A stretch of DNA of 64,000 bases from Lederbergia panacisoli (GTDB lineage Bacteria; Bacillota; Bacilli; Bacillales; Bacillaceae_C): contig NZ_JANJGU010000014.1 in NCBI RefSeq assembly GCF_024626525.1, positions 1 to 64,000 of the forward strand. Reading direction: 5' to 3'. The position numbers were made by a program, and so were the translations under genes. The notes beneath the pieces are model-generated. The model searched no databases and was not told where the DNA came from. It saw only the letters and a program-made list of their open reading frames with translations. Of the stretch, positions 49,201 through 57,462 are shown piece after piece (the stretch's first letter is position 1; every line of letters begins with the position of its first letter).

Positions 49201-50179
49201 ACTTTTTACTTCTTTCTTGTCTTTCCCATTGGCTTAGATGTGGATAGGGATCGAATGACCATTCATTTTTGCCATTATCTTTATACATGCCGAAATGTAA
49301 ATGGGGAGGGAATTTTCCCGAAGTACCTGGAGGCCCATAGCCTGAGCTTCCTACACTTCCGATTACTTGCCCAGGGGAGACGATATCACCAATCTTTAGA
49401 CCTTTTGAAAATCCATTCAAATGTGCGTAATAGTGATAGGTATTATTTAAATCGCGAATCCCAACTCTCCAGCCTCCATACTTATTCCATCCTTTAAGTT
49501 CCACTACTCCATAGGCTACAGCACGAACAGGAGCCCCATATCCTGCAAAAATATCCGTCCCTTCATGTATTCTCCTGCCTCCCCAGCCCCTTCTGTCGCC
49601 CCATGTATTTTTAAATGAATAATTATACCCCTTAGGGATTGGGAATGCCTTTTCATCAAGGTCTACACGGTTAAAGTTACGATATAATCTCGCATTTACC
49701 ATGATCGACCCAACCGTTTGGTCGCGTTTATAATAATCCCAAATAGCAATTCGAAATGCCTGATCATTTACGCCATACTCCGATAAATAATTGGCTAATG
49801 TAAATAAAAGATCTTCTCCATTTTGTTTGTCGGCTTTTCCATCACCGTTGCCATCTAACCCGATACCATTGAATAGTGAAAGGGTAATTGGGTTATGATC
49901 ATTGGGATCTGGGTTTAGAGGACCAGTCCAATGCTCTGAAGGTACATAATACCCGACAATATCGCCTGGTCTAGGTAAATCTTTCCTCACGTATCGGATG
50001 CTTCGTTCAAACTGGTCAACTGCAGCGATATAGTACCAAGGAATTTTCGTAGCAGCTTCTGTCTTTTTGTATAAGTGCATTCTCTTTTCGTATATTTCTT
50101 TTTGCGATAGTTCTTTGGCATCCACATGATCGAAAAAAGGCAGGAAAAATAAAAGAATTACGAGCACTAGTTTTTTCAT
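49199..50179 (-). CDS. lytH: Sporulation L-Ala-D-Glu endopeptidase LytH
   Basis: A 326-residue secreted M23 metallopeptidase, the same length as B. subtilis LytH. Signal peptide about 1-21, then a lysozyme-like N-terminal region (about 40-180), then the M23 domain with zinc ligands in RRIHEGTDIF (HxxxD) and HLHFG (HxH). LytH trims peptide side chains to single L-alanine in spore cortex peptidoglycan. It is expected to be made in the forespore late in sporulation. It lies upstream of metS convergently and after yutC on the same strand. Confidence 0.93.
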   Translation of the reverse strand: MKKLVLVILLFFLPFFDHVDAKELSQKEIYEKRMHLYKKTEAATKIPWYYIAAVDQFERSIRYVRKDLPRPGDIVGYYVPSEHWTGPLNPDPNDHNPITLSLFNGIGLDGNGDGKADKQNGEDLLFTLANYLSEYGVNDQAFRIAIWDYYKRDQTVGSIMVNARLYRNFNRVDLDEKAFPIPKGYNYSFKNTWGDRRGWGGRRIHEGTDIFAGYGAPVRAVAYGVVELKGWNKYGGWRVGIRDLNNTYHYYAHLNGFSKGLKIGDIVSPGQVIGSVGSSGYGPPGTSGKFPPHLHFGMYKDNGKNEWSFDPYPHLSQWERQERSKK

Positions 50180-50249
50180 GGATATTTACCTCTTTTCAAA
50201 AACAATTAATGAAGCTTGGCCTCCTTAAGTCAGGCCAAGCATTCGACTG

Positions 50250-50921
50250 TTATTTTTTATTCTCAAACTGCTGCCTGTAATTGGAGCGTTCCAAATGGTG
50301 GTTTTGATCGCCAATCGCTTCACCATTAGGATTTTCTCCATCATTCATTTTTCTACCTTGCGGGGAGCGTTTTAGCATCAAGTTTACTGTGTCACGTACC
50401 GTTTTATCCTTATTGCTTGAACGAGCATTCATGGAAGCAATATTTTCTATGTTTTGGCGCAATGTAGGATCATCCGTAATGTATACATGATAAAAACGCG
50501 GCACTACACTAATCGCTGTTTTTTTCACCTGGTCTGCTATTTCAAAACGTTCTGAATCCCGCTTTTCATTTGTTTTATAAGCAACAAGAACTTCTTGGTC
50601 CGTTACAAGGACACTTGCGTCCTCTACACCTGGCAGCAAGACTAATATTTTTCCAATATTATCAGCAGTTTGTTCCTTATTAATCCCTTTTATGGGTTTC
50701 GCAGCTTCCCCACCATTTATAGGACTTTTCACTTGTCGAACAAATCCAAATAAATCCTCTTCTTGCTGATTACTGTTAAAGTTTTCTCCATGTTCCGCGA
50801 CATTTATAGAATTTCCACTATTATGGTAAACATGATTATCCTCGGCATTTCTTTTGTCATTTACACCACATCCAACCAACATGGTACTAATAAAAATTAT
50901 AGGAATTGATTTGTATTTCAT
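50250..50921 (-). CDS. yutC: YhcN/YlaJ-family sporulation lipoprotein YutC
   Basis: A 223-residue lipoprotein with lipobox LVGC (Cys18), a polar spacer and a YhcN/YlaJ domain (about 85-195: VLLPGVEDASVLVTDQEVLV). The tail is charged and Asn/Arg-rich. The start is ATG 50921, six bases after GAGGAGGTG; an upstream GTG falls in that site. Such proteins occur in the spore inner membrane or germination machinery. Order lytH-yutC-yutD-yutE matches B. subtilis. Confidence 0.85.
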   Translation of the reverse strand: MKYKSIPIIFISTMLVGCGVNDKRNAEDNHVYHNSGNSINVAEHGENFNSNQQEEDLFGFVRQVKSPINGGEAAKPIKGINKEQTADNIGKILVLLPGVEDASVLVTDQEVLVAYKTNEKRDSERFEIADQVKKTAISVVPRFYHVYITDDPTLRQNIENIASMNARSSNKDKTVRDTVNLMLKRSPQGRKMNDGENPNGEAIGDQNHHLERSNYRQQFENKK

Positions 50922-51030
50922 TTCATACACCTCCTCTTTTTATAGAATGCTCAGGAAATTATATTTTTTTCTTAGTAATTGTTGGAGATTAAGCTATAAT
51001 CTAATTAACATAGGATTTTCGGAGGGAAAA

Positions 51031-51306
51031 ATGATTATTATCAATAACTGTCAATATGAATTAGTCAATGAATTTCGGGACGGATATAATGAGGAGGCCT
51101 TTCGTGCCAGGTTCAGCGATGTTTTATCGAAATATGATTATATTGTCGGAGACTGGGGCTACGGCCAGCTCCGTCTTAAAGGCTTTTTCTCAGATCAAAA
51201 TCAAAAGGCTTCGTTCGATACTAAAATTGGAACATTAACCGAGTATTTATATGAGTATTGCAATTTTGGCTGTGCTTATTTTGTATTGAAAAAAGTGGAT
51301 AAATAA
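51031..51306 (+). CDS. yutD: DUF1027 protein YutD
   Basis: A 91-residue DUF1027 protein: YDYIVGDWGYGQLRLKGFF and the CNFGCAYFVLKK end are typical. Function unknown. ATG 51031 follows GGAGGG by 4 bp; the frame is open further upstream without a ribosome site and is not used. Downstream is a degraded interspersed repeat and a terminator. Confidence 0.88.
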   Translation: MIIINNCQYELVNEFRDGYNEEAFRARFSDVLSKYDYIVGDWGYGQLRLKGFFSDQNQKASFDTKIGTLTEYLYEYCNFGCAYFVLKKVDK

Positions 51307-51307
51307 A

Positions 51308-51425
51308 AAAGCGGAAGGGCATGTCCATCGACTTACAGGCAGAGATAAAGGGAAGCACAATGGGGAACGAGTCGAAAAAGAAGGGCTAGAACCCGTTAGT
51401 CGATAGGCTCAGGAGCAAGACGGGA
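51308..51425 (-). repeat. Degraded interspersed repeat, reverse orientation
   Basis: Words such as AAAAAGCGGAAGGGC, CCATCGACTTACAGG, GAGATAAAGGGAA and GTTAGTCGATAGGC(T)CAGGAGC match the reverse complement of the full element at 54470-54628 in the same order. Many substitutions and small deletions mark it as an old copy. Confidence 0.7.
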
Positions 51426-51427
51426 AC

Positions 51428-51461
51428 AGGTGTCCAGGATTATCCGGGACACCTTTTTTTT
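51428..51461 (+). terminator. Terminator downstream of yutD
   Basis: Stem GGTGTCC/GGACACC with an 11-nt loop followed by eight T residues; it ends at the stop of the convergent DUF3905 gene. Confidence 0.88.
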
Positions 51462-51774
51462 AACTATCTTCATACGGAGGCTGAGTTTCTCTATCCGGAT
51501 CATCGTGCGTATTATGAGCATTCGGTCCTTTACGGGGGTGGCCTTCGTGCATTGATTTAAATTCATAGTTAAAAGCACTATAAGAACGTTGTCCTTCTTC
51601 CCAAGGGGTTGATTTATTTTCTACAGGTGTATCCTCTCCACGCGGCGCCCCGTATGCCCCTTCCGGAAGTTCTTCAGGGATTATATAATTTCTTTGGTCT
51701 GCCACGTTTGATAAATCCGTATAGGGAGGGTCTTCTTTATCTTGGTTATTTGCTTTAGGACGTTCGTCTGCCAT
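51460..51774 (-). CDS. DUF3905 protein
   Basis: A 104-residue hydrophilic protein without cysteines, signal or helix-rich domain. The segment STPWEEGQRSYSAFNYEFKS followed by HEGHPRKGPNAHNTHDDPD is recognisable as DUF3905, known from Bacillaceae and of unknown function. Low complexity and many Pro, Glu and Asp suggest disorder. Start ATG 51774 lies after AAAGGAGG; earlier in-frame starts overlap that site. Confidence 0.8.
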   Translation of the reverse strand: MADERPKANNQDKEDPPYTDLSNVADQRNYIIPEELPEGAYGAPRGEDTPVENKSTPWEEGQRSYSAFNYEFKSMHEGHPRKGPNAHNTHDDPDRETQPPYEDS

Positions 51775-51907
51775 TTCCATCCTCCTTTTTACCATTTATC
51801 TTCTCCTGTTACGTTCAATATATTCCCTTGCATACTTCCCGTATTGGACCACTGTCGATTAATTTTGTTATGATAATAATGATCATATCGAGTGGAGGCA
51901 TCAACCT

Positions 51908-52345
51908 ATGTATTTTGTAGATAGGGAAAAAATTGAAGCAACATTAGTCTTTATGGAAAAACAAATATATCTTATTAAAGGTAATAAAAGTTGGGAGTCA
52001 GAGATTGAAAAAGCAGCGTTGGAGCGGGGAATACATACCATAATTGAGGCCATCCTTGATACAGGGAATGCTATGATTGATGGGTTCATTATGAGGGATC
52101 CGGGAAGTTATGAAGATATTGTTGATATTTTGACAGATGAAAAAGTGGTTGAAGAGGAATTGTCTCTTGTATTAAAGCAGTTTATTTCTTTTAGAAAAAT
52201 GCTTGTTCAGCAATATATAGAAATAGACCACGATGCACTAATAAATGAAGCCTTAGCATTGATAACGAAACTGCAACTATTTCCCGTTTGCGTTCGTTCG
52301 TATTTAACGAATGAACTTGGACCGGTATCGGCATTTAGAAATTAA
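51908..52345 (+). CDS. yutE: HEPN/DUF86 protein YutE, catalytic His absent
   Basis: A 145-residue all-helical HepT-like (DUF86) protein. The HEPN RNase motif R-x4-H-x-Y is present as RKMLVQQY at 96-103 with Gln101 in the histidine position, so the ribonuclease chemistry is doubtful. The family block ILDTGNAMIDGFIMRDPGSY is well kept, arguing for a conserved non-toxin role. No MNT nucleotidyltransferase antitoxin gene is adjacent. TGGAGG precedes the ATG. Position matches yutE of B. subtilis. Confidence 0.85.
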   Translation: MYFVDREKIEATLVFMEKQIYLIKGNKSWESEIEKAALERGIHTIIEAILDTGNAMIDGFIMRDPGSYEDIVDILTDEKVVEEELSLVLKQFISFRKMLVQQYIEIDHDALINEALALITKLQLFPVCVRSYLTNELGPVSAFRN

Positions 52346-52446
52346 ATGGAATAGCGCAAGGGGGTATCCTCGGGGCTAAAAAGCACACAAAGTCAATTGC
52401 AATATGAAGGCAGTTTCCCCGTCGTTTTTTTTGATGGTGTTCGCCC

Positions 52447-52600
52447 GTCGTTTGAGTCTCGATTGGGTTCTAATCAGGACTCAAAAACAGTATTCCAATG
52501 GTTTCAGTCTCAATTGGGTGCGAATCGAGACTGAAAAACAGTTTTAGAATGGTTTGAGTCTTGATTGGGTTCTAATCAAGACACAAGATCAATTCATCAG
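52447..52600. repeat. 51-bp tandem hairpin repeat, three copies
   Basis: Units start at 52451, 52502 and 52553, exactly 51 bp apart. Each forms a hairpin: TTTGAGTC...GACTCAAA, TTTCAGTCTC...GAGACTGAAA, and GAGTCTTGATT...AATCAAGAC, all around a 7-nt loop. Stem bases change in a paired way between copies. The repeat fills the middle of the 407-bp gap between yutE and yutG; the rest of the gap holds a terminator and nothing else recognised. Confidence 0.92.
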
Positions 52601-52635
52601 TAACAGAGCTACAAAATTAGTATTGACCTTAAAAA

Positions 52636-52677
52636 ACCCGCAATTTCCCCATTGGGGATATTGCGGGTATCTTTTTA
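52636..52677 (+). terminator. Terminator-like hairpin between yutE and yutG
   Basis: Stem ACCCGCAAT/ATTGCGGGT with an inner CCCC/GGGG stem, then ATCTTTTT. It is placed to end yutE transcripts. Confidence 0.85.
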
Positions 52678-52752
52678 TTGGTATTATTTAAACATGTAAA
52701 ACGTAATGCCTTTCAGTACGTTCTGAGCAGCCCCACGAGTTTATTTCTTACT

Positions 52753-53253
52753 TTAAATCTCACCTTTAGAGCTATGGGCAAGTCTGCTTGAAGCTGCGGC
52801 TGCAATTGCTCCAACAATATCATCTAGAAAAGTGTGGCATTTACCTGATGAATGATCATTTAATTTTTCCAGTATACCCGGTTTTTGTTTGTCGATGTAT
52901 CCGTAGTTTGTAAAGCCAATGGATCCATATACATTAACGATTGAGAAGGCAAGGATTTCATCCACTCCATAAAGGCTTTCATCACTAGCAATAATACTTT
53001 GTAAAGGCTCCTCCAATTTACCGTTTTCAGCAAGTATATCTAATTGAATACCTGTTAAAATCGCATTTTGCACTTCCCTTTTTTGAAGGACGCGCTCAAT
53101 ATTGTAAATACATTCTTCGATTTGCAAGCCCGGATGATATTTTTTTTGAAGGAACATCACTAACTCTGCAATATCGTCAATTGTTACTCCACGCTCCACT
53201 AAAAGGCGGCGCGCTGTTTCCTCGGAAATGCTTATAATTCGTTCATTGTCCAT
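52753..53253 (-). CDS. yutG: Phosphatidylglycerophosphatase A-family protein YutG
   Basis: A 166-residue PgpA/YutG-family protein. It has no strong membrane helix. Family segments are DEILAFSIVNVYGSIGFTNY and HTFLDDIVGAIAAAASSRLA with acidic residues that could bind metal. Assignment to phosphatidylglycerophosphate hydrolysis is by family name only. Start ATG 53253 is 9 bp after GGAAGG; an ATG three codons upstream is too close to the site. Confidence 0.82.
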   Translation of the reverse strand: MDNERIISISEETARRLLVERGVTIDDIAELVMFLQKKYHPGLQIEECIYNIERVLQKREVQNAILTGIQLDILAENGKLEEPLQSIIASDESLYGVDEILAFSIVNVYGSIGFTNYGYIDKQKPGILEKLNDHSSGKCHTFLDDIVGAIAAAASSRLAHSSKGEI

Positions 53254-53385
53254 TCGTCTCATCCTTCCTATAATTCCATCATTTAACTAGTTTGTTTCTT
53301 GGCATATCAAAGTACTCGGCAAGAAAACCTTTTAACTTCATATAATTGAACTAACAACAAAGAGCAATTGAAAGAGGGGTGCTCC

Positions 53386-54393
53386 ATGTCAGTAAAAATA
53401 CTAGAAAATTATTTTGGAATAACAGCAAATCAAACGATCCAAGATGGAAATTCTGTTCGTTACAAAGTAGATAACTCACTTTATACTATTATTCAAGTTA
53501 CTCAATTGGAACAAGAGGCATTAATTGAATTATATGAGATGTCGGACCATATGGCAAAGTATGGAGATAATAAAGTTTCCACTTTTGTTCCTGGATTGAA
53601 TGAAAAGTTTCTTGTCACGCATGAGAAACAAGATTATGTACTTATGCATAATTATTATTTTCCTCCTTCACGAAATAAAAACACTGGAAGAAAACTTGCT
53701 AAGTTCCATGAAAGGGGGAAATTAATTCAGGCTCCACTTACCGGAGCAAACCGGGTGGGACAGTGGAAATCATATTGGATCAAAAGACTCGAACAAATTG
53801 AAAAAGTGTGGTCGGGCGTTATTCAAGAGAGAACGGGTGAAGAGTTTGAAACATTATTTATCAGATCATTTCCGTACTATCTTGGGCTTTGTGAAAATGC
53901 CATTCAATATGTAACGGATACGGAACTTGATGAAGAATTAACTTTTTCCGATATGGGAACGATAGGGCATCAAAGATTTCATGAAAATGTATGGAATATA
54001 CAAATGGAAATCAGGAATCCATTCGATTGGGTATTTGATCATCCATCAAGGGATATAGCGGAATGGATTAGGGATTGCTACTTTCGGAACAGTAGATCTT
54101 TTCAGCCGGATTTAACCCAATTTTTACGTGGATATGAATCCATTTCTCCATTAAGTGGATTTTCATGGAGGTTAATCTATGCTCGATTACTTTTTCCGAT
54201 ACATTATTTTACTTGTATTGAAGATTATTATTTAACTTCATCCCAATGGACTCAAAAGCAATTAGAAGAAAGATTGAATAAGTATTTGCGGGATGCAAGG
54301 GATTACGAACGGTTTTTAGGGAACTTTTACCAATTGGCAGACGTAGGTAATGGTCATTTTCCGGTCATTGATTGGTTAGTTCCTTCTTATTGA
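53386..54393 (+). CDS. yutH: Spore coat-associated protein YutH
   Basis: A 335-residue protein of the CotI/CotS/YutH kinase-like group. A small N-lobe-like part (1-95) precedes a helical C-lobe with HERGKLIQAPLTGANRVG and an aspartate-containing segment TFSDMGTIGHQRFHENVWN. Kinase catalytic motifs are degenerate. In B. subtilis YutH is a coat-associated protein. GAGGGG precedes ATG 53386. A terminator hairpin follows. Confidence 0.86.
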   Translation: MSVKILENYFGITANQTIQDGNSVRYKVDNSLYTIIQVTQLEQEALIELYEMSDHMAKYGDNKVSTFVPGLNEKFLVTHEKQDYVLMHNYYFPPSRNKNTGRKLAKFHERGKLIQAPLTGANRVGQWKSYWIKRLEQIEKVWSGVIQERTGEEFETLFIRSFPYYLGLCENAIQYVTDTELDEELTFSDMGTIGHQRFHENVWNIQMEIRNPFDWVFDHPSRDIAEWIRDCYFRNSRSFQPDLTQFLRGYESISPLSGFSWRLIYARLLFPIHYFTCIEDYYLTSSQWTQKQLEERLNKYLRDARDYERFLGNFYQLADVGNGHFPVIDWLVPSY

Positions 54394-54402
54394 ACATGAA
54401 AA

Positions 54403-54431
54403 AAGAGCCTAAATTTTTTTCTTAGGCTCTT
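54403..54431 (+). terminator. Terminator after yutH
   Basis: Stem AAGAGCCTAA/TTAGGCTCTT with a 9-nt T-rich loop; the tail is only modestly T-rich. Confidence 0.75.
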
Positions 54432-54469
54432 GTACATAAAATAATCTATATTTTGAATTTAGGCATTTA

Positions 54470-54628
54470 CTGTCCAGCTCCAGCGCCTATCGACTAGCAA
54501 ACTTCCTGTCCTTCTCCCTACGATAAGTCAACATCGATTCACCTTGCAGGCTCATCGTGTTTCCTTTATCTCAGTCGAAGGCCCTGAAGTTTGTACGTCG
54601 ATGAGCAAGGCGCTTGCGCTTTTCCTAA
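54470..54628 (+). repeat. Interspersed inverted-terminal repeat, full copy (about 158 bp)
   Basis: It starts CTGTCCAGCTCCAGCGCC and ends GCAAGGCGCTTGCGCTTTTC. The ends can pair: AGCGCC-ATCGAC-AGCAAAC on the left with GTTTGT-GTCGAT-GGCGCT on the right. The middle includes GATAAGTCAACATCGATTC and CTTTATCTCAGTCGAAGG. It has no coding capacity. Its right end abuts the stop of the NifU-like gene. Related copies lie at 51.3, 55.3, 56.7 and perhaps 57.5 kb. Confidence 0.85.
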
Positions 54629-54865
54629 TTAGAATACCTGCTCTACTTCTAATACGCCAGGGACTTCCTCAACCAATGCACGTTCAATTCCAGCTTTCAA
54701 AGTGATCGTGGAACTTGGACAAGTTCCACATGCACCAAGTAGACGTAGTTTTACAATTCCGTCATCTACATCAACGAGTTCACAATCTCCGCCATCTCGA
54801 AGGAGGAATGGACGCAATTTATTTAATACTTCTTGAACTTGTTCCATCATTGTTTGTTCATACAT
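54629..54865 (-). CDS. yutI: NifU C-terminal-domain Fe-S carrier (YutI-like)
   Basis: A 78-residue single NifU-C domain protein with the cluster-binding motif CGTC at Cys46/Cys49 in [19 protein letters not shown]. It probably carries a [4Fe-4S] cluster from the Suf scaffold to target enzymes. It is shorter than the B. subtilis YutI that I recall (about 111 residues), lacking an N-terminal part. AAGGAG lies 9 bp before the ATG. A full interspersed repeat begins right after the stop. Confidence 0.88.
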   Translation of the reverse strand: MYEQTMMEQVQEVLNKLRPFLLRDGGDCELVDVDDGIVKLRLLGACGTCPSSTITLKAGIERALVEEVPGVLEVEQVF

Positions 54866-54968
54866 TGATATCGACTCCTTTCCATATAACCATTATAATC
54901 AGTATGAAGAAAAAAATCTATAAAACAATTTTATTCGATTTATCATGATAAAGGGGAGTGTGAAATTT

Positions 54969-55301
54969 TTGAAGAAGGAAGTTGAAATTTTCGTTTATGG
55001 CGCTGAGCAAATTTGCGCAAGCTGTGTCGGTATGCCTTCATCTATAGAAACTTACGAATGGCTAGATGCAGCCATTTCTAGAAAATACCCTAATCAACCT
55101 TTTACAATACGATATATAGATATTTTTAATCCGCCAACAGCAGAAACCCACCAAATGTTTGCTAATCAAGTGATTGAAGAGGATTTATTTTATCCAGTCG
55201 TAACCATTGGCGAGAAAATTGTGGGTGAAGGAAATCCGAAATTGAAAGATATATATAGGGAGATGGAGAAGTACGGATATAAAGGGGTCAGTCCAACATA
55301 A
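54969..55301 (+). CDS. yuzD: DUF1462 thioredoxin-like protein YuzD
   Basis: A 110-residue protein of the YuzD (DUF1462) family with a thioredoxin-like fold. The motif CASC in GAEQICASCVGMPSS and a cis-proline-type DLFYPVVTIGEKIVGEG segment are present. The start is TTG 54969, ten bases after AAGGGGAG. Upstream in-frame ATG/GTG codons lie before or inside that site. It is transcribed divergently from the NifU-C gene, as in B. subtilis. Exact role unknown. Confidence 0.85.
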   Translation: MKKEVEIFVYGAEQICASCVGMPSSIETYEWLDAAISRKYPNQPFTIRYIDIFNPPTAETHQMFANQVIEEDLFYPVVTIGEKIVGEGNPKLKDIYREMEKYGYKGVSPT

Positions 55302-55320
55302 GGACTGACCTAAAATTTTA

Positions 55321-55387
55321 GCCTGTCTAGCTCATCGCCTAACAACTAGCAAATTATGTCACTGAACAAGGCGTTTGCGCTTTTCGT
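55321..55387 (+). repeat. Interspersed repeat, internally deleted copy
   Basis: The left end CCTGTCTAGCTCATCGCCTA, the inner word CAACTAGCAAA and the right end ACAAGGCGTTTGCGCTTTTC are joined with most of the middle of the 158-bp element missing. It lies between yuzD and the convergent yutJ. Confidence 0.8.
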
Positions 55388-56454
55388 CAACCTTTATGAA
55401 ACTTATACATCCAAAGGACACCAGACTTAAGGATTCTCGCTATTCTACCAGTTATGGCACGATCAGCCATTAAACCGAATCCTTGTTTTTTCCCTAAAGA
55501 ACCAAGAACGCCCTTCAATTTAATTGTAGGCATTTCTTCTGGAAGCTCTTTTCCTTCCCAACGCTTTGTAAGAATGGTCACGATTTGCTCTGCTTGTCCT
55601 TCTGCCAGTTGAGCACTCGGAGCATAAGGTAGACTTGCACAATCTCCTACCACATAAATATTTTCGTGATTAGGGATATTATGATATTTTGTTAAAATGA
55701 CCCTGCCATGCTTATCCTTTTCTACATTCAATTCTCGGACAAGTTTATTAGGTTGAATCCCTGCAGTCCAGACAATCACATCTGTAGAAATGGGCTCATC
55801 GTTGTTGAACAACAATTGATCTTCTACCCTTGTAATATTCGCTTCGTTTACCACATCGACGCCATTCATATTAAACCAATTTTGAACATAACGGCTAATT
55901 CTCTCAGGAAAAGAAGAAAGAATCGTTTTTCCACGGTCAAATAATTTAATGATTAAGTCTGGACGGCTTTCCCGGAGTTCACTAGCAAGCTCGATACCGC
56001 TTAAGCCACCACCAACAATGCTGACAAAGGAGTTGGCTGGTAAATTATTAAGTTTTTGATATGTATCTCGAGCTTTTCCGATCGTTTGAATACTATAAGT
56101 AAACGTATCTGCTCCAGGAATATTATGGAATTTATCCTCACATCCCAGTCCGATGATCAGTTCGTCAAAGGGGACAGGTTCTGAATTAGATAAAATAATT
56201 TCTTTTTGTTCCAGGTTTATGTTTATTACTTCGCCATATAAGATATTTAAATTTGGATGCTCTGGAAAAGCAACCCGTACTTCTTGATCTGAAATTGTCC
56301 CAGCTGCTAGAGCATAGTACTCAGTTTTCAAGGAGTGATATGGTACTCGGTCTATTAATGTAATCGTCACATCGTTCGGCAGATGATTTGGTAGTAATTC
56401 ACGCAGGACACGCATATTTCCGTATCCTCCACCGAGCAATACTAATTTTTTCAT
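55387..56454 (-). CDS. yutJ: NADH dehydrogenase-like flavoprotein YutJ
   Basis: A 355-residue pyridine nucleotide-disulfide oxidoreductase-type protein resembling type II NADH dehydrogenases. The FAD-binding start is VLLGGGYGNMRVL; the NAD(P)-binding segment is VSIVGGGLSGIELASELRE; and the second FAD contact is NIYVVGDCASLPYAP. The C-terminus ends soon after the fold, without the longer membrane anchor of Ndh. AAGGAG precedes the ATG. Electron acceptor and physiological role are unknown. It is paralogous to YumB at 59-60 kb. Confidence 0.88.
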   Translation of the reverse strand: MKKLVLLGGGYGNMRVLRELLPNHLPNDVTITLIDRVPYHSLKTEYYALAAGTISDQEVRVAFPEHPNLNILYGEVININLEQKEIILSNSEPVPFDELIIGLGCEDKFHNIPGADTFTYSIQTIGKARDTYQKLNNLPANSFVSIVGGGLSGIELASELRESRPDLIIKLFDRGKTILSSFPERISRYVQNWFNMNGVDVVNEANITRVEDQLLFNNDEPISTDVIVWTAGIQPNKLVRELNVEKDKHGRVILTKYHNIPNHENIYVVGDCASLPYAPSAQLAEGQAEQIVTILTKRWEGKELPEEMPTIKLKGVLGSLGKKQGFGLMADRAITGRIARILKSGVLWMYKFHKG

Positions 56455-56683
56455 GAAAAATATCTCCTTTTTGCCGTCAACTTGAAGAAAAATGATAATA
56501 ATGATAACACATTCATATTAATCCCACGTAAAAGTATAGCCGATTCCTATTTTATATACAACAATCGAATAAATGCTTTCTAGGGGAAAATTAGATTCAA
56601 TAAATGCATTTCGACTTTTCAATATATATCCTACCCTTTGACTATCGATGTTGAAACAGGTAGGATTATATTGTTATGTATTG

Positions 56684-56722
56684 TCCAGCTACAGCGCTTA
56701 GCAAGGCGCTTGCGCTTTTCTT
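56684..56722 (+). repeat. Interspersed repeat, minimal copy
   Basis: Only the two ends of the element remain, fused: TGTCCAGCTACAGCGCTTAG followed by CAAGGCGCTTGCGCTTTTC. It sits immediately upstream of the ribosome site of yuzB, so it is probably within that gene's leader. Confidence 0.8.
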
Positions 56723-56736
56723 TTTGAGGTGATTTC

Positions 56737-56973
56737 TTGAATCCTATTATTGAATTTTGTATAAGTAATTTAGGTAGTGGGGGATATGAGGCTTTGCAGA
56801 TCTTGGAGGAAGATCCGGATTTAGATATTGTTGAGTACGGTTGTCTTGACCATTGTGATTTATGCGCTGAAACGTTATATGCACTTGTTAATGGTGATGT
56901 TGTAACAGGAGAGACTCCTGAAATGCTTGTTAAAGCCATTTATCAATATATTGAAGAAAATCCAATGTTTTAA
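56737..56973 (+). CDS. yuzB: DUF1450 protein YuzB
   Basis: A 78-residue DUF1450 protein. Cys8 and the cluster GCLDHCDLC (Cys36, Cys40, Cys43) suggest metal or Fe-S binding, by inference. Start TTG 56737 follows GAGGTGA by five bases. It lies among Fe-S carrier and NADH dehydrogenase genes, as in B. subtilis. Function unknown. Confidence 0.87.
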   Translation: MNPIIEFCISNLGSGGYEALQILEEDPDLDIVEYGCLDHCDLCAETLYALVNGDVVTGETPEMLVKAIYQYIEENPMF

Positions 56974-57047
56974 TATGACACATCAGTTGAGAATGAGCCA
57001 TTTCAAGTATATACTTAATATATATGTAAGAAGAAAGGAGTGCACAT

Positions 57048-57410
57048 ATGAGTACAACCATAACATTAACAGAAGCCGCAGCTTTACAAATTAAAGATAT
57101 GATGAAACATAATGGAGAGGAAAATGCATATTTTCGTTTTTCCATAAATGGTGGTGGCTGTAGCGGCTTATCATACGGCATGAGTTTAGACCATGAAAAA
57201 TCAGACACCGACACTTTTTTCGAGCAGTTTGATATCCCTGTTGTCATAGATAAGGAAAGTGCGCCACTTTTGACAGGAACGGTTATTGACTACAAGCAAA
57301 GCTTAATGGGGGGCGGCTTTACGATTGATAACCCGAATGCCCTCGTTTCTTGCGGATGTGGTTCATCCTTCCGCACTGCGAAAGTCGAAGGCACCCCGGA
57401 GAAATGTTAA
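57048..57410 (+). CDS. yutM: HesB/IscA-type Fe-S carrier YutM
   Basis: A 120-residue A-type carrier with the three cluster cysteines Cys38 (GGGCSGLSYGM) and Cys102/Cys104 (SCGCGSSF). It receives clusters from the Suf scaffold and delivers them to apoproteins; SufA and ErpA are equivalents. AAAGGAG precedes the ATG. A terminator follows. Confidence 0.92.
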   Translation: MSTTITLTEAAALQIKDMMKHNGEENAYFRFSINGGGCSGLSYGMSLDHEKSDTDTFFEQFDIPVVIDKESAPLLTGTVIDYKQSLMGGGFTIDNPNALVSCGCGSSFRTAKVEGTPEKC

Positions 57411-57420
57411 GCAATTATAA

Positions 57421-57452
57421 AAAGAGCCAGAGGTGAATGCCCTCGGCTCTTT
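57421..57452 (+). terminator. Terminator after yutM
   Basis: Stem AAAGAGCC/GGCTCTTT with an inner GAGG/CCTC pair and a following ACTTTTTTC. Confidence 0.88.
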
Positions 57453-57462
57453 ACTTTTTTCA

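Noticed and set aside
50854-51030. N-terminal extension of yutD.
   Set aside because: The extension is antisense to the yutC start and signal peptide region, while a strong GGAGGG site marks ATG 51031.
54945-54968. ATG start of yuzD at 54945.
   Set aside because: It lies upstream of the AAGGGGAG ribosome site; TTG 54969 has correct spacing and gives the expected family N-terminus.
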